A stretch of 14,197 nucleotides of DNA from contig JASJPG010000050.1 of assembly GCA_031426815.1 (NCBI GenBank), forward strand, positions 1-14,197, given 5' to 3'. Below, piece by piece: positions 1-6,013 of the stretch. How positions within the stretch are numbered: the first letter of the stretch is position 1; every line of letters begins with the position of its first letter. The notes beneath the pieces were generated by a model that worked only from the letters and a program-made list of their open reading frames with translations, searched no databases and had not been told where the DNA came from. The translations under genes were made by a program, and so were the position numbers. This DNA comes from PFJX01 sp031426815. GTDB lineage: Bacteria; Pseudomonadota; Gammaproteobacteria; Burkholderiales; Thiobacillaceae.

Positions 1-87
1 CAGGTCCAGGCAGCGGCCGTCAAACGCGGCCATGTGCAGCAACCGGTGCTCGGCAAGAGCGGGCGCGGCGGCGAAATCAAACTGTGA
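1..87 (+). CDS. 3' end of an unidentified gene (partial)
   Basis: Frame 1 is open from the window edge and ends in TGA at 85-87, giving 28 residues that finish in GKSGRGGEIKL. The tail is basic and glycine-rich, which suggests a disordered C-terminus, but it is too short to name a family. Its stop overlaps a possible GTG start (84-86) of the next gene, and that gene's ATG follows at 96. The two are therefore probably co-transcribed and translationally coupled, which is the main reason to treat this frame as coding. The rest of the gene lies outside the window. Confidence 0.5.
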   Translation, partial: QVQAAAVKRGHVQQPVLGKSGRGGEIKL

Positions 88-95
88 AGTCGAGC

Positions 96-434
96 ATGAT
101 CCACCTACCCAGATCCCTCGCCGCCTGGCCAACCAGCGCGTTCGCGGCGGTGCTGAAGGACGAGATCGAACATCTGGATGCCGCGCTGCTGCCGTTGCAG
201 CAGGGCTTGACGCAATCCAGCCACGCCAACACCGACTCGCTGAGCGTGGCGATCCTCGGCGTGGTCGAGCAGCCGCATTGCCTCCAGGTGAACGCCGGCC
301 TGTTCTACACCGGCATCATCGCCGGCTGCAGTTGCGCCGACGACCCGACGCCAGTCGATGAAATCAACGAGTACTGCGAAGTCCGCATTGATCTCGACAA
401 ACGCACCGGCGCAGCGACGATAACGCTGGCGTAG
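96..434 (+). CDS. small conserved-looking protein with Cys-rich CSCADDPTP motif, function unknown
   Basis: 112 residues from the ATG at 96. A GTG at 84 in the same frame would add four residues and overlap the upstream stop. I do not assign a family. The N-terminal third is amphipathic and predicted helical, with a stretch reading EIEHLDAALLPLQQG. The middle has beta-like segments (SVAILGVVEQ, AGLFYTGIIAG), followed by a compact polar cluster CSCADDPTPVDEINEYC with three cysteines, and a final strand ending in TLA. There is no signal peptide or membrane segment, so it is probably cytoplasmic. The clustered Cys and Asp residues could bind a metal, but there is no direct evidence. The head-to-tail overlap with the upstream partial gene suggests a shared operon. 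It converges on the RND gene across a gap filled by a REPIN-like repeat. Confidence 0.7.
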   Translation: MIHLPRSLAAWPTSAFAAVLKDEIEHLDAALLPLQQGLTQSSHANTDSLSVAILGVVEQPHCLQVNAGLFYTGIIAGCSCADDPTPVDEINEYCEVRIDLDKRTGAATITLA

Positions 435-450
435 TTCAACCCGTCAAAAG

Positions 451-515
451 CATCGCGCCTTGGAAGGCGCTGCTACAAAACCCGCGGCTGTAGGAGCGCC
501 TTCCAAGGCGCGATG
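451..515. repeat. REPIN-like inverted repeat (two REP-type palindromic units)
   Basis: Two 27-base arms, 451-477 and 489-515, are reverse complements at 26 of 27 positions and flank an 11-base spacer. Each arm contains its own short hairpin (GCGCCTT GG AAGGCGC on the left) and a conserved edge (TGTAGGAG on the right arm). This is the architecture of paired REP sequences (REPINs) common in intergenic gaps of gamma- and betaproteobacteria, which are usually mobilised by a RAYT transposase encoded elsewhere. It sits between two convergent genes, the usual place for such elements. It can form a long cruciform or RNA stem and may protect or end the two 3' ends. No RAYT gene is present in the window. 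Confidence 0.75.
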
Positions 516-533
516 ATTTGGCACAGCCAAATC
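515..533. terminator. perfect hairpin in the convergent gap, possible bidirectional 3'-end stem
   Basis: GATTTGGC at 515-522 and GCCAAATC at 526-533 form a perfect 8-bp stem with a three-base loop, directly abutting the REPIN. It lies 15 bases past the RND stop codon on the minus strand and about 80 bases past the small gene's stop on the plus strand. It has no adjacent T-tract in either direction, so it is not a textbook intrinsic terminator. It may instead stabilise 3' ends. Confidence 0.4.
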
Positions 534-548
534 ACGCTCTAGAGACGC

Positions 549-3500
549 CTACCAAGCCAGCCGCTTGCGCATCAGCCAGCCGTGCATCAGCGGCGTGACG
601 AACAAGGTCAACGGCGTGGCGACGGCCAGGCCCCAGATGATGCTGGAAGCAAGCGGCCCCCACAGCAGGGAATCGCCGCCCCAGCCGAAGGCGAGCGAGA
701 CGAGGCCGCCGATGACGGTGAGCGTGGTGATGATGATCGGCACCAGACGCCGGCGGCCAGCGTAAAACGCGGCGGCCAGCGGCGGCTGGCCGCGCGCGAG
801 GCGGTCTTCGCCGGCGGAAACCAGGACGATGGAGGCGTTGACCGCGACGCCCGACAGCGCGACGCAGCCATACAGCGTGTACAGCGTAATCGGCTGGCCG
901 CTGATCAACAGGCCAATGACGACGCCGGCCAGCGCCATCGGCGTGGTCGCGAGGATGACCAGCGGCAGCACCAGCCGGCCGAATTGCACGGCGAGCAGGG
1001 CATACATCAACAGCACGCCGAGGATCAGGAAGGCGATGAGGTCGTTCAGGCTGGCTTTCACATCGTCCAGTTCGCCGCCTTGTTGCAGGCTGACCCCGGC
1101 GTGGCGCGGCGCGATATGCGCCCAGGCGGCATCCACCGCCGCCACGGCCTGACGTGCGGTGATGCGGTCCTGATCGAAGCCGGCATGCAGCGTGATGGCG
1201 CGTTCGCCGTTGACGCGGCGCAACTCGCCGGGCGTCGATTCCATCGTCACCGTGAACAGTTCGCCGGGATTGACCACCCGCCCGTCCGGCAGATGCCAGG
1301 GCTGCGCCAACAGGCGCTGGATGTCGCTCTGCGTCATCGGCTGGCCGCGCACCACGACTTCCAGCGTCTTGTCGCCGGCATCGACCTTGCCGACGCTGAC
1401 GCCCTCGAAGTGCAGGCGCACCAGCGCGGCCAGTTTGAACGGATCGAGACCGGCGCGAGCGGCGGCCGGGGTGTCCACGCGCAAAGACAAGCGCGGCTGG
1501 CTGAAGCCGGCATCGTCGTTCATGTCGCTGAACCCCGGCGTTTCCGCCAGGGCCAGGCGCAGGTCGCGCGCCGCCTCGGCGAGACGGTCAAGCGGCGCGC
1601 CGGTAAGGCGCAACGACAGGCTGGACAGCATTGGCAAATCGGCCGAGAGCACTTGCACGGAGATGCTTTCGGCGCCGCTGGCCTTCAAAGCCGGACGCAG
1701 CGCGGCGACGTATTCGGCGACGCTGCGCCTGCTGGCCGATTCCGGCGCCAGGCTGAGCGTGACCTGCCCCATCTGTTCGCCGACGACCATTTCGCTCGGC
1801 GTGAATTGCAGGCCGGCCATTGCCAGCGTGGCGTTGAGTTCGCCCGGCCGCGCGATGCGCCGCGCCGCCAGTTCCAGTTCGCGCGCGGCGGCCAGCGTGG
1901 TTTCCAGATTGCTGGCGGGCGGCATCTGGACGTTGACGTTGAACACGCGCAACGGGTCGGAGGCGAACCAGCGCGGCTTCACCCAATCCAGAACCAGCGC
2001 CGCGCCGGCCAGCAGGAAGACGCCGGTGAACAGAGCGAGGACCGGCATCGGATGGCGCATGGTCCAGAGCAGGCCGAGCGCATAGCGTCGCCGCAACAAA
2101 CGGGCGAAATCGTCGCGCCAGCCGCTGTCGCGCTTGCCGTCGCCCCAGACGACGGCATGCCGCGGCAGGATCCAGAGCGAGGCGACCAGACTGCACAGCA
2201 AGGTCACCATCACGGCCAGCGGCGTGACGAACATGAAACGACCCATCAAGCCCGGCAGGAACAGCAGCGGCGCAAACGCCAGACAAGTGGCAAAGATGGA
2301 AGCCGTGACCGGCCGTGCGACTTCCCGCATCGCCGCCGCCACGGCCTCGCCGCGACTCATGCCGGCGGCCAGACGCAGGCGGATGGCTTCCGCCACCACC
2401 ACCGCGTCATCGAGCGGAATGCCGAGCACGATGGCGACGCCCAGCAACACCGAGACGTTGAGGGTCTGCCCCATCAGATGCAGCGCCAGGAACATGCCAG
2501 CCAGCGCGAACGGCACACCCAGGCTGGTCAGCAGGGCAAGGCGATGGCCCAGGAAGAACCAGGTCACCGCCAGCACCACGACGAGACCGAACAGCGCATT
2601 CGCCTCCATCACGCCGATCGCCTCGCGCGTCGTCGCGCTCTGGTCGTCGAGCAAGGTCAGGATCGGCGCGCCAAAGCGCTGGTTGGTGTCGCGCACCAGG
2701 GCATGCACGGCATCGGTGAGCGCCAGCGTGTTGACGTTCTCGCGCTTGATCACCGACAGCAGCACCGCCGGCTTGCCATCCAGGCGCACCAATTCGCGCG
2801 CCGGGGCGATGCCGGTGGCAACATGAGCCAGTTCGCCGATCGGCACCATGCGCCCGTCGGTGCCGATAATGGGCAATTCGGCGAGGAAGTCCGGATTGGC
2901 GTTGAGGCCTTCGACGCGCATGGCATAGCGGCGTCCGGAAATATCCGCCATGCCGGCCGGCAGGCTGCGCGTCTGCTCGGCGACGGCGCGAGTCAGGTCT
3001 TCCAGCGAGACGCCATGTCGTTCCAGCGCGGCAGGGTCGAAATTGACCGCGAGTTCGTGGTTGCGCATGCCGTAAGACCAGATGCGACCGACGCCCGGCA
3101 ATTTTTCCAGCTTTTCCCGCGTCGCCTCGGCCAGGTCGCAGACGCGGCCATCGGCGGCCGCGCCACTCACGACCACCATCGCGGTCGGGAAGAAATTCGA
3201 CGAAGTCAGTTCGATAACCTGTGGCGGCCGCGCATCTTTCGGGAAATCTGCGGAGGCCTGCCGAATTTCCCGATCCAGCGCCGCCAGGCGCCGTTCGAAG
3301 CGGCCGTGATCGACGTCGTGGAAACGCACCAGCAGGGTGGCGACGTGATCGCGCGAGGTGGCGGCGACGAAGCGGACATCGCTGACCCGCCGCGCGGCAG
3401 CTTCCAGCGGCACGGCGATTTCCCGTTCCACGTCGCGCGCGGTCGCGCCCGGCCAGACCACCGCCACTGCCACCCAGTTCAGTTCCACCTCGGGATATTG

Positions 3501-3596
3501 CGCGCGCGGCATCGCGTAATAGGCCCAGGCACCGAGCAACAGCACCGCAGCAAAGACAAAGTCGGCGAGACGATGGGAACGAAAAATGGGTGGCAT
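549..3596 (-). CDS. RND superfamily efflux permease (AcrB-like, HAE type)
   Basis: 1015 residues, the usual length for a proton-driven RND pump. This inner-membrane transporter normally works as a trimer with a periplasmic adaptor and an outer-membrane channel. Visible features: first membrane segment about residues 11-28, the RND N-terminal pattern YPEVELNWVAVAVVWPGAT (34-52), a large porter loop, then the TM4 region GIPLDDAVVVAE, whose Asp396-Asp397 match the AcrB proton-relay pair Asp407-Asp408. A second porter loop is followed by TM segments from about 860 to the end. The position matching AcrB Lys940 appears to be Asn920 (motif GVAVNASIVLV), while the Arg971 and Thr978 equivalents look retained (about 950 and 957). 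No adaptor (MFP), TolC-like gene or regulator is adjacent, so partners must be encoded elsewhere or are absent. Only 44 bases separate its ATG from the divergent SRPBCC gene. Substrate class (drug or metal) is undetermined; the DD motif with short flanks suggests the HAE branch rather than the metal branch. Confidence 0.93.
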   Translation of the reverse strand: MPPIFRSHRLADFVFAAVLLLGAWAYYAMPRAQYPEVELNWVAVAVVWPGATARDVEREIAVPLEAAARRVSDVRFVAATSRDHVATLLVRFHDVDHGRFERRLAALDREIRQASADFPKDARPPQVIELTSSNFFPTAMVVVSGAAADGRVCDLAEATREKLEKLPGVGRIWSYGMRNHELAVNFDPAALERHGVSLEDLTRAVAEQTRSLPAGMADISGRRYAMRVEGLNANPDFLAELPIIGTDGRMVPIGELAHVATGIAPARELVRLDGKPAVLLSVIKRENVNTLALTDAVHALVRDTNQRFGAPILTLLDDQSATTREAIGVMEANALFGLVVVLAVTWFFLGHRLALLTSLGVPFALAGMFLALHLMGQTLNVSVLLGVAIVLGIPLDDAVVVAEAIRLRLAAGMSRGEAVAAAMREVARPVTASIFATCLAFAPLLFLPGLMGRFMFVTPLAVMVTLLCSLVASLWILPRHAVVWGDGKRDSGWRDDFARLLRRRYALGLLWTMRHPMPVLALFTGVFLLAGAALVLDWVKPRWFASDPLRVFNVNVQMPPASNLETTLAAARELELAARRIARPGELNATLAMAGLQFTPSEMVVGEQMGQVTLSLAPESASRRSVAEYVAALRPALKASGAESISVQVLSADLPMLSSLSLRLTGAPLDRLAEAARDLRLALAETPGFSDMNDDAGFSQPRLSLRVDTPAAARAGLDPFKLAALVRLHFEGVSVGKVDAGDKTLEVVVRGQPMTQSDIQRLLAQPWHLPDGRVVNPGELFTVTMESTPGELRRVNGERAITLHAGFDQDRITARQAVAAVDAAWAHIAPRHAGVSLQQGGELDDVKASLNDLIAFLILGVLLMYALLAVQFGRLVLPLVILATTPMALAGVVIGLLISGQPITLYTLYGCVALSGVAVNASIVLVSAGEDRLARGQPPLAAAFYAGRRRLVPIIITTLTVIGGLVSLAFGWGGDSLLWGPLASSIIWGLAVATPLTLFVTPLMHGWLMRKRLAW

Positions 3597-3640
3597 GGAT
3601 ATACTTCGGGAATGAGTGAATTCGTTGCTTTTAAATCCGT

Positions 3641-4210
3641 GTGAAATCTCTATTCCATACTTTACTTGTGTCTGGCCTGCTGCTGTTGCCGGCTTATGCG
3701 GCCGAGCCGCCGGCGAAGACCCAGACCCGCATGCAACGGTCAGGCAATATCCTGATGGTGGAAGGCATTATTCCGACCCTGGTGGATCGCCAGGCGGCTT
3801 GGGCCGTGCTGACCGATTACACCCGTTTCCCCCAATTTGTGCCGGGCATCCACAGCAATCGGATACTGGAACAGCGCGACGGCTTCAAACTGATCGAGCA
3901 GCGCGGCATGATTTCGAACAATCAGTTCCAGATGCCGTACCAGGGCGTCATGCAGGTGGAAGAACAAATGCGCGATGGCGTACCGGAAGGCATGAAAATC
4001 CTGTTCGTCAGCGGGCCATTGAAGGATGTGCAGGGTGAGTGGAACATTCAGGCCGGCAAACCGCTCGGATTGAGTTATCGCATGCGCATGGATCTGACCA
4101 AAACCCCGTTTCCGCCGCCGATGGCTGCATCGATCGTCGATCAGCAAGTGCGGACCTGGGTGGATGCGTTTTCTCGTGAGATGCTGGCCGTAAAAAGGAA
4201 CAAGGAATGA
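3641..4210 (+). CDS. exported SRPBCC/START-like (polyketide cyclase/dehydrase fold) protein, copy 1
   Basis: 189 residues with a GTG start. The start is constrained, because an in-frame TAA lies at 3632-3634 and no other start lies between. The N-terminus MKSLFHTLLVSGLLLLPAYA is a clear type I signal peptide with cleavage likely after AYA (about residue 20), so the mature protein should be periplasmic. Residues about 35-185 fit the SRPBCC helix-grip fold used by Coq10/START-like proteins to bind hydrophobic ligands: AAWAVLTDYTRFPQFVPGI early, a central DVQGEWNI strand, and a long C-terminal helix VRTWVDAFSREML. No catalytic residues can be assigned. Its stop overlaps the start of the next gene (ATGA at 4207-4210), which encodes a diverged paralog. 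It lies 44 bases from the divergently read RND gene. The ligand is unknown; lipids or quinone-like molecules are plausible from the fold only. Confidence 0.87.
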   Translation: MKSLFHTLLVSGLLLLPAYAAEPPAKTQTRMQRSGNILMVEGIIPTLVDRQAAWAVLTDYTRFPQFVPGIHSNRILEQRDGFKLIEQRGMISNNQFQMPYQGVMQVEEQMRDGVPEGMKILFVSGPLKDVQGEWNIQAGKPLGLSYRMRMDLTKTPFPPPMAASIVDQQVRTWVDAFSREMLAVKRNKE

Positions 4211-4773
4211 GGCGCGCTTTATTGGCAGCCATCTGGCTGATGTTGGCATCCTCCTGCGCGCAGGCTGTCGGCGCTCGGGTCAATGCAAAAACCGGCCTGA
4301 CCGGCGTCAAGGTGGAAGCCTCGCAGGTCCTGCAAACGGATGCGCGTACGCTGTGGGAAACGCTGACCGACTACAACCGCCTGGCGACGTTCATCCCGGA
4401 CATGATCTCCAGCCGCGTCGTCTCCGCGCCCGGTGCGCCAAAAAGGGTGGAGCAGATCGCCGATGCCGGCCTGTTCGCTTTTGTCATGCCAGATCAGGTT
4501 GTACTGGCGCTGGAAGAAACGCCGAACAGCCTGATCCGCTTTCGCGCCATCTCCGGCAAGCTGGTTTCGATGACCGGCGAATGGCGCATCGTCGGCGACG
4601 CCGCCCCGGTCACGCTCTGGTATCACGCCCACATCGTCCCGCTCAGCCCGATTCCGCCGCTCGGCTCCGGCTACTTTGTCGAGGATGAGGTGCGTGCCCG
4701 TTTCGAGGCGGTCGGGCGTGAAGCCGAACGGCGCGCGCGCGAAACCCGGAAGTCGCCTTACCTGCCCCGATAG
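4207..4773 (+). CDS. exported SRPBCC/START-like protein, copy 2 (paralog of the preceding gene)
   Basis: 188 residues; the ATG overlaps the upstream TGA by four bases, so translation is probably coupled. The N-terminal MRRALLAAIWLMLASSCAQA is a signal peptide, most simply cut by signal peptidase I after AQA. The Cys at 17 is not preceded by a proper lipobox, so lipoprotein processing is less likely. The body aligns with the upstream protein along its length: LWETLTDYNRLATFIPDMIS against AWAVLTDYTRFPQFVPGIHS, MTGEWRIV against VQGEWNIQ, and PIPPLGSGYFVEDEVRARFE against the matching Pro-rich turn and final helix. This points to an old tandem duplication of a secreted helix-grip protein, with divergence of the pocket. 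Both copies are complete. The mature protein should be periplasmic, and its role is unknown. Confidence 0.86.
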   Translation: MRRALLAAIWLMLASSCAQAVGARVNAKTGLTGVKVEASQVLQTDARTLWETLTDYNRLATFIPDMISSRVVSAPGAPKRVEQIADAGLFAFVMPDQVVLALEETPNSLIRFRAISGKLVSMTGEWRIVGDAAPVTLWYHAHIVPLSPIPPLGSGYFVEDEVRARFEAVGREAERRARETRKSPYLPR

Positions 4774-4790
4774 CCGTAAAGGAACGCCGC

Positions 4791-5222
4791 ATGATGCGAC
4801 AACACCTCTGGAGAGTGCTCTGGATATGCCTCGGTGCAGCCCTCGCAGCCCTGTTATCCGGCTGCGACCAGATTTCAGAACGCGCCGGCTTTCCCGATCC
4901 GGCCAAGGTCGAAGCGGAAGGCAAAGCCATCGGCGGGGCTTGTCGCCATGCCGGACGCGGTCTGGAAGATTGTTACCGGCTCAATAAATACGCCTCCAAA
5001 TCCGCCGTCTACGCGGGCTGGAAGGAAATGAACGAGTACATGGTCAAGAACAACATGCAGGCGGTGAAGCCGAGCATTCCGGATACGCCCATCATGATCC
5101 CATCGCTGAAAAAGAAGAAAGGGGCAGAAGAGGAAGATCCTGAAGCCGACACGACGAAGAAAGATGCGCATGCCAAGGATGCCGGCAAGGACGCGGATAC
5201 CGCGGCGCCCAAGGAACATTGA
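4791..5222 (+). CDS. predicted lipoprotein with CxnC motif and charged C-terminal tail, function unknown
   Basis: 143 residues starting 17 bases after the preceding stop, with a good ribosome-binding site (AAGGA at 4778-4782). A hydrophobic signal segment ends in the lipobox LLSGC, so Cys25 should be lipidated. The next residues are Asp26-Gln27; in enterobacteria Asp at +2 followed by Gln is a Lol-avoidance signal that keeps a lipoprotein in the inner membrane, so this protein may face the periplasm from the inner membrane. The short mature domain holds two cysteines in CRHAGRGLEDCY (51-62), which could form a disulfide, followed by a helix-like AVYAGWKEMNEYM. From about residue 106 the chain is low-complexity Lys/Glu/Asp/Ala, probably disordered. 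No family name is assigned. It sits between the SRPBCC pair and ybhP-clsB. Confidence 0.8.
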   Translation: MMRQHLWRVLWICLGAALAALLSGCDQISERAGFPDPAKVEAEGKAIGGACRHAGRGLEDCYRLNKYASKSAVYAGWKEMNEYMVKNNMQAVKPSIPDTPIMIPSLKKKKGAEEEDPEADTTKKDAHAKDAGKDADTAAPKEH

Positions 5223-5233
5223 ACACCGCCGAC

Positions 5234-5989
5234 ATGAGCACTCCGCTGCGCATAGCCTCGTACAACATCCATAAGGGGCTTTCCTTCTTCAATCGCCGCG
5301 TCGTTCTGCACGATGTGCGCGACAGCCTGATGGGCTTGAACGCGGACATCGTGTTTCTGCAGGAAGTCCAGGGCTACCACGCGCGCGGCGCCCTTCGCCA
5401 TGAAGGCTGGCCGGCCATGCCGCAACACGAATTCATTGCCGGCGATCTGTGGAACGATGTCGCCTACGGCAAGAACTCGGTATACGAACACGGCCACCAC
5501 GGCAACGCCATCCTGTCGCACTTCCCGATCCTGAGTTGGGAGAACGTCGACATCTCCGCGCACGCTTTCGAAAGTCGTGGCCTGTTGCACTGCGAACTGG
5601 CCGTGCCGAACATGGCGCAACCGCTGCACGCGATCTGCCTGCATCTGGCGCTGAACGAGTCCGGCCGGCGCAAACAGATCCATCAGCTCAGCGAACGCAT
5701 CCGCCGCATGGTGCCGGACAACGCGCCGCTGATCATCGCCGGCGATTTCAACGATTGGCGTCAGCGCACCAGCTATTACCTGGCGGAAGAGCTCGGCCTC
5801 AAGGAAGTGTTCGAATCGCATCATGGCCGCCACGCCCGCAGCTTCCCCGCCGCGCTGCCGTTTCTTTCACTCGATCGCATCTATGTGCGCGGCTTCGGCA
5901 TCGCCTCCGCGCACGTCCTGTATGGCCAACGCTGGCGGCGCTTGTCCGACCATGCCGCGCTGACGGCGCAATTGCGTCCCCTGGCCTGA
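5234..5989 (+). CDS. ybhP: YbhP-like endonuclease/exonuclease/phosphatase (EEP) family protein
   Basis: 251 residues from the ATG at 5234. An in-frame TTG at 5219 overlapping the upstream TGA would add five residues; the AAGGA at 5211-5215 is close to the TTG and far from the ATG, so the start is not settled. The full EEP metal-phosphoesterase set is visible: SYNIHKG (Asn11), FLQEVQG (Glu44), CLHLAL (His137), IIAGDFNDW (Asp171, Asn173), SLDRIYV (Asp214) and the terminal SDH (Asp239-His240). Motifs such as GHHGNAILSHFPI and AGDFNDWRQ match what I recall of E. coli YbhP. No signal peptide is seen, so it is cytoplasmic or peripheral. It is followed after 24 bases by a ClsB-type gene, the same order as E. 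coli ybhP-clsB (ybhO). The substrate is not established; a phosphodiester or phospholipid-derived substrate is plausible from the neighbours. The ybhN partner of the E. coli cluster is absent here. Confidence 0.9.
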   Translation: MSTPLRIASYNIHKGLSFFNRRVVLHDVRDSLMGLNADIVFLQEVQGYHARGALRHEGWPAMPQHEFIAGDLWNDVAYGKNSVYEHGHHGNAILSHFPILSWENVDISAHAFESRGLLHCELAVPNMAQPLHAICLHLALNESGRRKQIHQLSERIRRMVPDNAPLIIAGDFNDWRQRTSYYLAEELGLKEVFESHHGRHARSFPAALPFLSLDRIYVRGFGIASAHVLYGQRWRRLSDHAALTAQLRPLA

Positions 5990-6013
5990 TCTTCTCGCCC
6001 CGCGCCAGGACGC

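Noticed and set aside
32..361. A 109-codon frame overlapping the small Cys-motif gene
   Set aside because: Arg/Ala-rich shadow composition. The other frame has a plausible start overlap with the upstream stop and a more protein-like sequence.
582..3644. A 1020-codon open frame on the plus strand covering the whole RND gene
   Set aside because: Its translation is dominated by Gln, His, Arg and Gly with no recognisable domain, which is typical of the antisense of a GC-rich gene. The minus-strand frame is a clear RND permease with its proton-relay motif.
4207..4773. Possible lipoprotein processing of the second SRPBCC protein at Cys17
   Set aside because: LASSC lacks the leucine at -3 expected of a lipobox, while AQA just after it fits signal peptidase I cleavage.
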